Below, in pieces: positions 53,382 to 61,338 of a DNA stretch of 64,000 nucleotides. This DNA comes from Hymenobacter swuensis DY53. Its GTDB lineage: Bacteria > Bacteroidota > Bacteroidia > Cytophagales > Hymenobacteraceae. Positions within the stretch are counted from its first letter, which is position 1. Each line of letters opens with the position of its first letter. The translations under genes and the position numbers were made by a program. The notes beneath the pieces are model-generated. The model was given only the letters and a program-made list of their open reading frames with translations. It searched no databases and had not been told where the DNA came from. The stretch is from NCBI RefSeq assembly GCF_000576555.1, contig NZ_CP007145.1:1736001-1800000 (forward strand), given 5' to 3'.

Positions 53382-53891
53382 TTAGCCCGCCAGCTGCTTT
53401 TTCACCCAGTCAGCCAATGTGCCGTTGGAATCCATTTTCGTCAGCTCTTCCAGCTGCTTGTTCTTTCGGAAGCCACCCGCCTTGTACGCCCGCAGCATTG
53501 TCCGGATACCTTCCGTATTGAGCTGCACGGTGTCCTTCGCTTCCGGGTGCTGAAGCTGGTAGCGAGCCCAGCCGCCCATAAACAGCATCAACAGCTCCGA
53601 GTCCTGCCCGGCGAGGTCGGCCACGTATTTCTGTAGCTGCACCGACACCGCCGCGCTGCCGCTGATCCACTGGAACAGGAACTGGTCGGTTTCCTTACGT
53701 AGCGCAGGCTGCTGGCTAAGCGGGGTTTTCTCCAGCCAGTTTACTGCCGCAATAACCTGCGGCTCATATTGTGCATAGTCATCGGGCGTCTGGAAGGCGT
53801 AGCCGGTAGGTGGTTTATAAGAAGTCTGTGCCAGTGTCGGCAGAGCCGCCAACAGCATTCCAAAGACAAGTAAGAGGGTAAATTTTCTCAT
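53382..53891 (-). CDS. Secreted small protein, unknown function
   Basis: The 169-residue product has a signal peptide MRKFTLLLVFGMLLAALPTLAQ. The mature part is helical and charged: DDYAQYEPQVIAAVNWLEKTPLSQQPALRKETDQFLFQWISGS, LLMLFMGGWARYQLQHPEAKDTVQLNTEGIRTMLRAYKAGG and a C-terminal LEELTKMDSNGTLADWVKKQLA. No domain is recognised. It is probably periplasmic. Terminators on both sides (53974-54012 upstream, 53037-53070 downstream) suggest a single-gene unit. Confidence 0.8.
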   Translation of the reverse strand: MRKFTLLLVFGMLLAALPTLAQTSYKPPTGYAFQTPDDYAQYEPQVIAAVNWLEKTPLSQQPALRKETDQFLFQWISGSAAVSVQLQKYVADLAGQDSELLMLFMGGWARYQLQHPEAKDTVQLNTEGIRTMLRAYKAGGFRKNKQLEELTKMDSNGTLADWVKKQLAG

Positions 53892-53973
53892 GGTAATTAC
53901 GGAAATAACGTAAGCGAATCACGCCACTAAACCTATCAAAAAAACGGGCTGGTTGTTAGCCGGAATCCGTATA

Positions 53974-54012
53974 AAAAGTACCGGTCCGGCGCAGAGCCGG
54001 ACCGGTACTTTT
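53974..54012. terminator. Strong bidirectional terminator after the slipin gene
   Basis: AAAAGTACCGGTCCGGC (53974-53990) pairs perfectly with its complement at 53996-54012 across a five-base loop, with T-runs on either strand. It ends 28 bases from the slipin stop codon and precedes the small secreted protein gene. Confidence 0.9.
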
Positions 54013-54040
54013 ATGCCAGCAGTGAAGAAATAATGGCCGT

Positions 54041-54808
54041 TTACGAAACCGTGGTGCCCGACTGGTTTTGCGCAAAGCTCCGGGCCAGGTTGGTGAACTC
54101 GGAGGGGATGAGCACCACGGTGGTCGTGTTGTTGTCGATGCCGATTTCCGAGAGCATCTGCATGCGGCGCAGTTCCAGGGCCATGGGGCTGCTTTCCATC
54201 TGCTTGGCGCCCTGGGTGAGTTTCAGCGAAGCCTCCAATTCGGCTTCGGCCTTGATGATGCGGGCCCGCTTCTCGCGGATGGCCTCGGCCTCCCGGGCCA
54301 TGGCGCGCTGCATGGATTCGGGAATCTCCACGTCTTTGATTTCCACCATCTCAATCTGCACGCCCCAGGGCTCGGTGGCAGCATCCACCAGCTGCTGCAG
54401 CGTAGCGTTAATTTCCTGGCGCGACTTCAGCACCTCATCCAGCTGGTGTTGCCCGATAACGTTGCGCAACGCCGTAACGGAAAGCTGGTACACCGCCTCG
54501 TTGAAATTAGCCACCTTGATAATGGCCTTTTCTGGGCTCAGTACCCGGAACCAGAGCACGGCGTTCACCTTGATGGTCACGCTGTCTTTGGTGATGGTTT
54601 CCTGCTGCTCCAGCTCCACGGTTTTGGTGCGCATATCTACCGTAATGCGGCGCTCAATGAACGGGATAATCCAGTATAAGCCCGGGCCACGCTGGCCCGC
54701 GTACCGGCCCAGACGGAATACAATGGCCCGCTCGTATTCCTGAGCAATGCACAGGCCCATGAAGAGCAATATTAGCCCTAGTATAAGAAAAACGTACAGC
54801 GTAATCAT
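54041..54808 (-). CDS. Slipin (stomatin/SPFH-family membrane protein)
   Basis: The 255-residue product has one N-terminal hydrophobic helix (LYVFLILGLILLFMGLCI). The SPFH domain includes EYERAIVFRLGRYAGQRGPGLYWIIPFIERRITVDMRT, VLWFRVLSPEKAIIKVANF and GVQIEMVEIKDVEIPESMQRAMAREAEAIREKRARI. A short coiled coil follows. Length and sequence match bacterial slipins, which oligomerise at the inner membrane. The usual partner, an NfeD-like protein gene, is not adjacent here. Its exact role is unknown. Confidence 0.93.
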   Translation of the reverse strand: MITLYVFLILGLILLFMGLCIAQEYERAIVFRLGRYAGQRGPGLYWIIPFIERRITVDMRTKTVELEQQETITKDSVTIKVNAVLWFRVLSPEKAIIKVANFNEAVYQLSVTALRNVIGQHQLDEVLKSRQEINATLQQLVDAATEPWGVQIEMVEIKDVEIPESMQRAMAREAEAIREKRARIIKAEAELEASLKLTQGAKQMESSPMALELRRMQMLSEIGIDNNTTTVVLIPSEFTNLARSFAQNQSGTTVS

Positions 54809-54893
54809 GTTCAGGAGTGGCCCAGGGCCGCAAAAGTGGATACTATTACAGCAGCCGGTACACGCGCTATGCCAAGTAGGGCAACAAGCACAA

Positions 54894-54926
54894 AAAAGCC
54901 TGTTATCAGGTTGATAACAGGCTTTT
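54894..54926. terminator. Terminator downstream of the M28 peptidase gene
   Basis: AAAAGCCTGTTATC (54894-54907) pairs perfectly with GATAACAGGCTTTT (54913-54926) across a five-base loop. T-runs are present on both strands. It lies between the M28 gene and the slipin gene, both on the minus strand. Confidence 0.88.
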
Positions 54927-55012
54927 GTTACGATTAAAAATCAGGGGGAGCGTACGACAGTACCCCGTTTTGGTAGGGGGAGCCAATCGAAATGGCAGGG
55001 AGGAAAGGTCAG

Positions 55013-56371
55013 CTACCGCACTGGCTTCGGCAGCACCGGCAGGCTCTCGTGGCCCTCGGCATCCACGCTTACCACTCCGAAGATGAAGTTGTCCTTGCTG
55101 TGGGGTAGGTCGGCTTTGGTATCGGTTACGAAGAATTTCTGCTGCCACTCGGGGGCGCTGGTTTCGCGCATGAGCACGTAATAGCCGGCCGGTTTTTTGC
55201 CGGCGGCGGGAGCGGTCCACTTCAGCTCAGTACGGTTGGTGAGGTTGGCCGTAAGCACGCCCACGTTTTCGGGGGCGGCGGGGGCCAAAGCCAGGGAGGC
55301 CAGGGTAGCCAGATTTACGCCGGTGTTTTTGCGCAGGTAGGCGAAGTCCATGAACTTGGCGTGGTCACCGTATTCCTCGCCGTTTTCGGTGCGCAGATCC
55401 TGGTGCTGGTGGCGGAAATCCTCGTTCACTTCCGAGAAGCGTACCGCCGTGAAGCCCTGCTGGTTGAAGGGCGTGTGGTCGCCACCCCGCAGGAACCGGT
55501 CGGGGCGGTACTCCAGAATTACCTCGTGGCCGGGCACATACTGCTTGGTGGCCGTGCGGGTGTAGCGGGCCAGGTTGCGGCTGGGCGAGTCGTTTTCGCT
55601 GCTCAGCGTGCGGCGCACTTTGGCTTCGTCGGGCGTTTCGGTGGCGGGCACGCCTTCGCTGAACACGCGCAGCTGGGTGGTGTTCTTGATTTCGGGGTCG
55701 TGGCCAGTGGAGTTGCCCATGATGTCGTTATTGAGCATCGCCACCAGGTTCCAGCCTTCTTTCTTGGCGCGCTTGGCCAGGTAGGTGGAACCGTAGAGGC
55801 CTTGTTCCTCGCCCTGCACCGCCACGAAGATGATGGTAGCCGGGAACTGCTGCTTGCTCATCACGCGGGCTAGCTCCATCACGGCCACCGTGCCCGAGCC
55901 GTCGTCGTTGGCGCCGGGCGCGTCGGCAGTGGCGTTCATCACGTCCGACACCCGCGAGTCGATGTGGCCGCTCACGATGAACACGCGCTTGTCGGTGGGG
56001 TCGGTGCCGGGCAGTGTGGCCATGACGTTAGCCATCAGCACGGGCCGGTCGATGCGGCGGCCGTCGGGCTTGATGGTGAACGTGTCCTACTCGACTTTGA
56101 GCCGGCCGCCGCTGGCCTTGCTGTACTTGCGGAACTCGCCTTCCACCCAGTTGCGGGAAGCCCCAATGCCGCGCTTTTTGCTTTTGGTGTCACTCAGGGT
56201 GTGCCGCGTGCCGAAGCTCACGAGCTTGTCGATGTCGTCGCGCAGGTTTTTTTCGGAGATTTCCTCCACCATCTTCAGGATAAGCGGATTGGGCGTGGTG
56301 GCCGGTTTGGTTTGGGCCAGGGCCGGCACGGAAAGGCCGAGGGCCAGCAGCAAAGGGGAGAAACGACGCAT
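55013..56371 (-). pseudogene. M28-family zinc peptidase interrupted by an in-frame TAG codon
   Basis: Two segments in the same frame make one M28 peptidase. Residues 1-94 (56371 to 56090) have signal peptide MRRFSPLLLALGLSVPALAQ and LVSFGTRHTLSDTKS. The remainder (from 56086) has VFIVSGHIDSRVSD, PGANDDGSGTVAVMELARVM, VAVQGEEQGLYGSTYLAKRA and AMLNNDIMGNSTGHDPE, holding the His, Asp, Glu, Glu and Asp metal and catalytic residues. They are separated only by TAG at 56087-56089, with continuous homology across it (LKVE-stop-DTFTIKPDG). A single base change from TAC or TAT (Tyr) explains it. It may be a true nonsense mutation, readthrough or a sequencing error. A fibronectin-like tail (about 360-450) follows the catalytic domain. 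Confidence 0.85.
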
Positions 56372-56430
56372 AAGTTGGTTGTGGTGTGGAAGGCTATAGA
56401 CGCAGGATTGCCGCTAGCGTTGCGGGAAGA

Positions 56431-56551
56431 GGCAGTAGCGCAGTAGCGCGAACTTTGCAGTTCGCGTCCCCGCGCCGATTGGTCCGGTTGTGGTTTCGTT
56501 TGAACGGCGCGGGGACGCGAACTACAAAGTTCGCGCTACTGCGCTACTGCC
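56431..56551. repeat. 47-bp-arm hairpin, type H, overlapping a coding end
   Basis: The arms 56431-56477 and 56505-56551 are inverted copies with 46 of 47 matches around a 27-base loop. The right arm covers the stop codon and last codons of the ketoacyl synthase gene (56544-56551). The arm includes GCGCAGTAGCGCGAACTTTG. Confidence 0.9.
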
Positions 56552-57797
56552 GCTCCACCACCACGCTGGCCGCGTTGCCGCCGAAGCCGGCGGCATTTAC
56601 CAGAATGCGCCGAATGGGTTTGTCAGCTGCAGAAGCCAGATCGGTCGTAAACGGAGGCGCGGGCCACTGCTGGGTTTCCAGCACGTGGCAGGCGAAATCC
56701 AGGCTCAGCGCCGCCGAAGCGCCCAGCGTGTGGCCGAGCAGCCACTTATTGGACAGCAGCAGCGGCAGCTCCGCCCCGAAGATGGCGCGCAGGGCGGCCC
56801 GCTCGGCTGCGTCGCCGGCGGGCGTGCCGGGGCTGTGCAGCACCACGGCGTCGATGTCGGCGGGGGTGAGGGCAGCCTGGGTGAGGGCCTGGCGAATGGC
56901 TTGCTGGAAATGCCGGCCCTCGGGCGAGAGGCCGGTTTTGCTACCGATGGCCTCGAAGCCAAAGCCCACGCCGGCCAGCACCAGCAGCGGCCGGGTTTCG
57001 GCGGTTGCCTGAGCGGCGGAAAGCTGCTCTAGCGCAAACACGGCGGACCCTTCGCCCAGCACAAAGGTAGAGGGGCGGCCCGCGCCGGGCCGGCAGGGCC
57101 AGTCGGCGGCGGCTAAGGGCGAGTAGATACCGATGGCGCGCATCTGAGCCAGGGTGAAATCGGTGAGCGGAGCCTCGGTGCCGCCGGCCAGAAACCGCGT
57201 GGCCATGCCGGCTTTCAGCCAGGCCAATGCGTTGCCCAACGCCTGGAATGCGCTGCTGCAGGTGCTTGAATGACTCAGGGTTGCCCCGCCGGTCTGGCCC
57301 GCGTCGTAGGCCACCCAGCTGGCCACATTACCCAGCGTGGTGAGGGGTGAAGCGGCCACCGGCACGCTGCCCTCGGCCAGAAAGCCAGCGTGAAACTCCT
57401 CCAGCCGCCCCGTGGCGCCCCGGCTGCTGCCAATGCTCACCGCAAGCGGTGGAATGGTGAGTTGGTAAGTTGGTGAATCGGTAAGGTGGCGTTCTTGTCC
57501 ATCATTCATCATTTCACCATTCCCCCACCCGGCCTGGGCGGTAGCCTGGCGGGCGGCCAGTAGGGCCAGCAGCACGGTGCGGTCGAGCTGGCGGTAAGCG
57601 GGGTGGCGACGACGCAGCTCAGTTACGGCCGTTTCGGCGGCGGCGGGCAGGGCGGCCACGGGTACGCCGGTGGGGTGGGTGGTGAAGGGGGGAACGGGGG
57701 CGTCGCCAGAGGTTGGCAACGCCACGCCCAGCGCCGATACCCGGCCCCGGCCCCGGATAACGGTAACGGCTGCGGACCCGGTGAGGAAGTTAGTCAT
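56544..57797 (-). CDS. Beta-ketoacyl synthase in the biotin operon
   Basis: The 417-residue product is a KAS with thiolase fold. The nucleophile is Cys180 in SSTCSSAFQALGNAL. His321 is in VVLHSPGTPAGD, where the usual HGTGT is altered, and Lys351/His356 are in NKWLLGHTLGASAA. The core matches FabF-like enzymes. It overlaps the bioA stop by 8 bases, so it is translationally linked to bioA. A role in making the pimeloyl chain for biotin is plausible, though a general fatty-acid or secondary-metabolite role remains possible. Residues about 93-116 are encoded by a short inverted-repeat insertion (57451-57523), which may lengthen a surface loop. Confidence 0.85.
   Translation of the reverse strand: MTNFLTGSAAVTVIRGRGRVSALGVALPTSGDAPVPPFTTHPTGVPVAALPAAAETAVTELRRRHPAYRQLDRTVLLALLAARQATAQAGWGNGEMMNDGQERHLTDSPTYQLTIPPLAVSIGSSRGATGRLEEFHAGFLAEGSVPVAASPLTTLGNVASWVAYDAGQTGGATLSHSSTCSSAFQALGNALAWLKAGMATRFLAGGTEAPLTDFTLAQMRAIGIYSPLAAADWPCRPGAGRPSTFVLGEGSAVFALEQLSAAQATAETRPLLVLAGVGFGFEAIGSKTGLSPEGRHFQQAIRQALTQAALTPADIDAVVLHSPGTPAGDAAERAALRAIFGAELPLLLSNKWLLGHTLGASAALSLDFACHVLETQQWPAPPFTTDLASAADKPIRRILVNAAGFGGNAASVVVERQ
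57451..57523. repeat. Short inverted-repeat element inserted in frame within the ketoacyl synthase gene (type I)
   Basis: The element has perfect 10-bp terminal inverted repeats (GGAATGGTGA at 57451-57460, TCACCATTCC at 57514-57523) and internal GTTGGTAAGTTGGTGAATC units. It is visibly lower in GC than the gene. It encodes about 24 residues (WGNGEMMNDGQERHLTDSPT region) in a place where the flanking QAGW and AVSIGSSRGAT would otherwise be close. No target duplication was identified. Confidence 0.75.
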
Positions 57798-59121
57798 GCA
57801 GGATTTCGGGCAGGTTGGGGGCGGGGGTGAAGTCGAGCACCAGATGGCGCATGCGGCGCAGCACGTCGTAGAGCAGGTCTAGCTCCTCGTTGGTAGTGCA
57901 GTAGGGCGGCAGCAGATATACCACATTACCGAGCGGGCGCAGGACTACGTGGTGGTCGAGGGCAAGTTGGTAGAAGGCGTCGCGGAGGCGGCTGAAGTAG
58001 CTGGTGCCCTCGCCGGGGTCGTACTCCACGGCCAAAACGGTGCCCCGGTGCCGCACCGCCCGCACGCCCGGCTGGCCTTTGATTTCCTGCCTAAACGCGG
58101 CATGGGCGGCCTCAATGCGCTGGCGCTGCCGGGTGCATTCCTCGGCCCGCGTCAACTCCAGACTCGCCAGGGCGGCGGCGCAGGCCACCGGGTTGGCCGT
58201 GTAGGAGTGGCCGTGGAACAGGGCCCGCATCTTGTCGTGGCTCAGAAACGCCTCGTACACCTGCGCGGCGCAGGTGGTCAGGCCCATGGCCAGGGTGCCG
58301 CCGGTGAGGCCCTTAGAAAAGCACATGATGTCGGGTTGCTCAGTGAGCAACTCGGAGGCAAACAGCGGCCCGGTGCGGCCGAAACCGGTCATCACCTCAT
58401 CCGAGATGCAGAGCACCCCGGCCTGGTAGCAACGGCGCAGCATCTCGCTCAGCACCTCAGGCTCGTACATCACCATGCCGGCCGTGCCCAGCACTAGCGG
58501 CTCGAAGATGAAGCCGGCCACGTCGGGGCGGAGCAGCAGGGCGTCGAGCTGAGCCAGGGTTTCGGCTTCGTGGCCCGGCACCGGCACGTCCAAGAATTCC
58601 ACGTCGAACAGCAGCGGCCAGAAGGGTTCCGTGAAGGCTCCGCGGCCACTCACGGCCATGGCTCCAAAGGTGTCGCCGTGGTAGGAATTCTGGAAGCAGA
58701 GGAACGTGCGGCGCGCGGGCTGGCCCTGGTTGTGGAAGTATTGCAGCACCATCTTCAGGGCCACTTCCACGGCCGTCGAGCCGTTATCAGAGTAGAACAC
58801 GCGGGCCTGGTTGGCGGGCAGCAGGGCCAGCAGCTGCTCGGCCAGCTCCACGGCGGCGGGGTGGGTGAAGCCGGCAAACAGCACGTGCTCCAGGGTGCGC
58901 AGCTGCTCGCTCACGCGGGCGGCAATGGCGGGGTGACTGTGCCCGTGCAGGTTCACCCACCACGAGGAAATGGCGTCGAGGTAGCGGGTACCATCTTCGG
59001 CAATCAGCCAGCTGCCTTCACCCCGCACAATGGGGATGGGCAGCGGGGCGGTCTGCATCTGGGTATAGGGGTGCCACAAAACGGCGTGGTCGCGCTGGGC
59101 AAGGGAAGTAGGATGGGGCAT
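57790..59121 (-). CDS. bioA: Adenosylmethionine-8-amino-7-oxononanoate aminotransferase
   Basis: The product has 443 residues from ATG 59121; an in-frame start 11 codons earlier is possible. Class III aminotransferase: LWHPYTQMQTAPLPIPIVRGEGSWL, YLDAISSWWVNLHGHSHP and FYSDNGSTAVEVALKM. CISDEVMTGFGRTG follows, and the PLP Lys is in MCFSKGLTGGTLAMGLT. These are hallmarks of BioA. It converts KAPA to DAPA using S-adenosylmethionine as amino donor. It lies downstream of bioD on the same strand and overlaps the ketoacyl synthase start. Confidence 0.95.
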   Translation of the reverse strand: MPHPTSLAQRDHAVLWHPYTQMQTAPLPIPIVRGEGSWLIAEDGTRYLDAISSWWVNLHGHSHPAIAARVSEQLRTLEHVLFAGFTHPAAVELAEQLLALLPANQARVFYSDNGSTAVEVALKMVLQYFHNQGQPARRTFLCFQNSYHGDTFGAMAVSGRGAFTEPFWPLLFDVEFLDVPVPGHEAETLAQLDALLLRPDVAGFIFEPLVLGTAGMVMYEPEVLSEMLRRCYQAGVLCISDEVMTGFGRTGPLFASELLTEQPDIMCFSKGLTGGTLAMGLTTCAAQVYEAFLSHDKMRALFHGHSYTANPVACAAALASLELTRAEECTRQRQRIEAAHAAFRQEIKGQPGVRAVRHRGTVLAVEYDPGEGTSYFSRLRDAFYQLALDHHVVLRPLGNVVYLLPPYCTTNEELDLLYDVLRRMRHLVLDFTPAPNLPEILHD

Positions 59122-59208
59122 TGCGGATGGGGCCAGAGGTAGCGGCCGCTGCAAAGCTACAACCGCCCGCGCAGGTGGTGGTTTCGCGGGAGATTTTCGG
59201 GTGGCGGT

Positions 59209-59237
59209 GTAGAGACGCGAAGTGTCGCGTCTCTATA
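59209..59237. repeat. Solo type D palindrome
   Basis: GTAGAGACGCGAAGTGTCGCGTCTCTATA is an imperfect palindrome related to the units at 12578-12674. It lies in the bioD-bioA gap. Confidence 0.7.
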
Positions 59238-59260
59238 AGCGCTGGTGTTGCTGCTGGTTT

Positions 59261-59346
59261 GTCATCCTGAGCAGAGCGAAGGACCTTGCCACTGCAATAC
59301 GACATGCGTTTCGATGTAGTAAGGTTCCTCGTAAGCTCAGGACGAC
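59261..59346. repeat. Intergenic hairpin, type A copy 3
   Basis: The arms GTCATCCTGAGCAGAGCGAAGG and CCTCGTAAGCTCAGGACGAC are inverted with several mismatches, so this is a diverged copy. It ends four bases from the bioD stop codon. Confidence 0.8.
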
Positions 59347-59350
59347 ACAT

Positions 59351-59971
59351 TTACAGCCCAAACCATGCCCGGAACTCGGCGGCGTAGCGGCTGACTACGG
59401 CAGGTGCTACCTCAGGCTCGGGGAGGATGCGGGGCATGAGGGGGACACCCGTGTACTCGGCAATGAAGGTTTCGGTAGCGGGCGTTGGCTCGCCGTTGAA
59501 CACGAGGCCGCGCACGCGCAGGCCGCGGGCCTGAAGGGCTTCCAGCGTGAGCAGCGTGTGATTGATGCTGCCTAGGTAGTTGCGCGATACCACCACCACA
59601 TCGAGGTCAAATTGCCGGGCCAGATCGGCCAGCAGGAAACCGGGGGCCAAAGGCACCAGCAGGCCGCCCGCGCCTTCTACCAGCAGGTGGTTGTCGGTTT
59701 GGGGCAGCTGAAAGTCCTCGGGGCGCAGCGTGAGCCCCTCGGCTGCGGCAGCAGCGTGGGGTGAGGCCGGCAGTTGCAGCCGGTACCGCTCTGGCCAGAA
59801 GTGGCTGATGGGGTTCTGCACGAGGCCGCGCACGGTGGCCGCGTCGGTGGTGGGGGTGAGGCCGGCCTGCACGGGTTTCCAGTAGTCGGCCTGCAGGGCT
59901 TCGGTGAGAATGGCCGAGACGAAGGTTTTGCCTACGTCGGTGCCGATGCCGGTGATGAAGAGTCGTTCCAA
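59351..59971 (-). CDS. bioD: Dethiobiotin synthetase
   Basis: The 206-residue product has the P-loop MERLFITGIGTDVGKTFVSAIL, then YWKPVQAGL (the substrate-contacting Lys). LLVEGAGGLLVPL supplies the metal/ATP Glu, and VVVVSRNYLGSINHTLLTLEAL follows. Length and motifs are typical of BioD. It closes the ureido ring of dethiobiotin from DAPA, CO2 and ATP. It lies upstream of bioA on the minus strand with a repeat-filled gap between them. Confidence 0.95.
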   Translation of the reverse strand: MERLFITGIGTDVGKTFVSAILTEALQADYWKPVQAGLTPTTDAATVRGLVQNPISHFWPERYRLQLPASPHAAAAAEGLTLRPEDFQLPQTDNHLLVEGAGGLLVPLAPGFLLADLARQFDLDVVVVSRNYLGSINHTLLTLEALQARGLRVRGLVFNGEPTPATETFIAEYTGVPLMPRILPEPEVAPAVVSRYAAEFRAWFGL

Positions 59972-60012
59972 AGGGGGGAGATAAGGTTGAAAGTAGCCGC
60001 CAATGCGTTGCG

Positions 60013-60423
60013 CTACCGTGTAGGGGATGAAGTGGGAAGTGAAGTGGTGTGAGCTGTTTGCATGCTCAGGAATGCACCTGACAGAATAGCCGCTGCAGAA
60101 TAGGCAGACATGAGGGCAACACCTAAACTGCCACCAAGTAGCTGCATAGTAAGAACAACGCCACCGACGGTGAGGCCAATTAAAGTCAATCTGGCAATGC
60201 GTTGATGAACTCGTTTTTTAAGTAAGACAAAGAACACAAGGTAGCATAGCAGTAAGGTTGGCAATGAGAGAATGAATGAGAGTACTAGTACCACAGGAAG
60301 GAGCTCTAGGTAACTCATAACCTGTCCTTTTAATTTGCCAAACATCCATTCGTAGCCCACCAACAAGCAAGGCGCAAGGAGCAACGTGACTAACCAATAC
60401 CTGAAAACGAAGCAGAATCTCAT
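60013..60423 (-). CDS. Small membrane protein of lower GC content, unknown function
   Basis: The 136-residue product has about four hydrophobic segments (YWLVTLLLAPCLLVGYEW, YLELLPVVLVLSFILSLPTLLLCYLVFFVLL, LTLIGLTVGGVVLTMQLLGG, GVALMSAYSAAAILSGAFL). A polar Thr/Ser tail follows. No family is recognised. Base composition is visibly less GC-rich than the flanking biotin genes. It interrupts the biotin cluster between bioD and the methyltransferase, which suggests later insertion. It may be a genus-specific orphan. Confidence 0.6.
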   Translation of the reverse strand: MRFCFVFRYWLVTLLLAPCLLVGYEWMFGKLKGQVMSYLELLPVVLVLSFILSLPTLLLCYLVFFVLLKKRVHQRIARLTLIGLTVGGVVLTMQLLGGSLGVALMSAYSAAAILSGAFLSMQTAHTTSLPTSSPTR

Positions 60424-60549
60424 ATATCCTTGTTAAGGATTTTGTGTCTGGAAAATGCCATTAGCACGAAGCATAGACGCAGATGGTCGTCTTGCCGGCC
60501 GCACATCAAGGCTTGATTTCGCTTGACGGGAAAACGCAACTACACGCCT

Positions 60550-61338
60550 CTACAGCGGCTTGCGGCAGCGGAAATGCAGGAAGTAGGGCACCACCCGGGC
60601 TTTGCGCAGAAACGGGTGCCGGGCCATTTGCTCCTCGGTGGGGCAGGGTTCCTGTAGGGCTTCCAGCGTGAAGCCGGCCGCTACAATGGCATTCACCCAC
60701 TGGCTCATTGTTAGGTTGAACACCGGCACCTGGAAGGGCGCGTGGCGGGCCTGCTCCTGGGCCGGGGCGGCGTGAAACATCCACTCCTCGGGCTGGCCGT
60801 GCTGGTACTCGAAGTAGCCGCCCACCTCCACGGCGTAGGGCTGGCCCTGGGCGTCGCGCAGGTTGCGGCGGTGGGGCGTGGTGAAGCATGGGTGGCTGAT
60901 GGAAAATTGCAGAAACCCGCCCGGCCGCAGTACCCGAAATGCCTCCTGCAACGCCAGCGGCGGGTTGGGCACGTCCATCAGGCACATAAACGAAGTGGCG
61001 AAGTCAAACGCTGCCGCCTCGAACGGCAAGGCGGCGGCGCTGCCCATTTGGTACTGGATGCCCAGCGGCTCGGCGGCCTCAGCCTGCTGGGCCGCTTCCA
61101 CAAACGCCGGGGCAATGTCGAGGGCCTTGACGTGGGCACCCTGCTGGGCCAGCAGGCGCGTGTTGTAGCCTTCGCCGCAGCCGATGTCGAGGCCCACGAG
61201 GCCGGCCACGGGGGGCAGCAACTCAAAGAAGGCGGGCGTGTTCAGGTGGTTGCGGTACACGTCGTAGCCGGCGCGGGCCAGGGTGGTCCAGGCTGGGGCG
61301 TTACGGTTCCAGTATTCGCCTACTTCCTGGTCGTTCAT
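60550..61338 (-). CDS. Class I SAM-dependent methyltransferase (possible BioC)
   Basis: The 262-residue product has the methyltransferase motifs GLDIGCGEGYNTRLLAQQGAHVKALDIAPAF (motif I and post-I Asp), ALPFEAAAFDFATSFMCLMDVP (motif II region) and AFRVLRPGGFLQFSISHPCF (motif III). It fits the Methyltransf_11 type. Its position between bioF and bioD raises the possibility that it is the malonyl-ACP methyltransferase BioC that primes pimelate synthesis. The sequence after the core (PFQVPVFNLTMSQWVNAIVAAGFTLEALQEP) resembles general small-molecule methyltransferases instead. No BioH- or BioG-type esterase is nearby in this window. Confidence 0.75.
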   Translation of the reverse strand: MNDQEVGEYWNRNAPAWTTLARAGYDVYRNHLNTPAFFELLPPVAGLVGLDIGCGEGYNTRLLAQQGAHVKALDIAPAFVEAAQQAEAAEPLGIQYQMGSAAALPFEAAAFDFATSFMCLMDVPNPPLALQEAFRVLRPGGFLQFSISHPCFTTPHRRNLRDAQGQPYAVEVGGYFEYQHGQPEEWMFHAAPAQEQARHAPFQVPVFNLTMSQWVNAIVAAGFTLEALQEPCPTEEQMARHPFLRKARVVPYFLHFRCRKPL

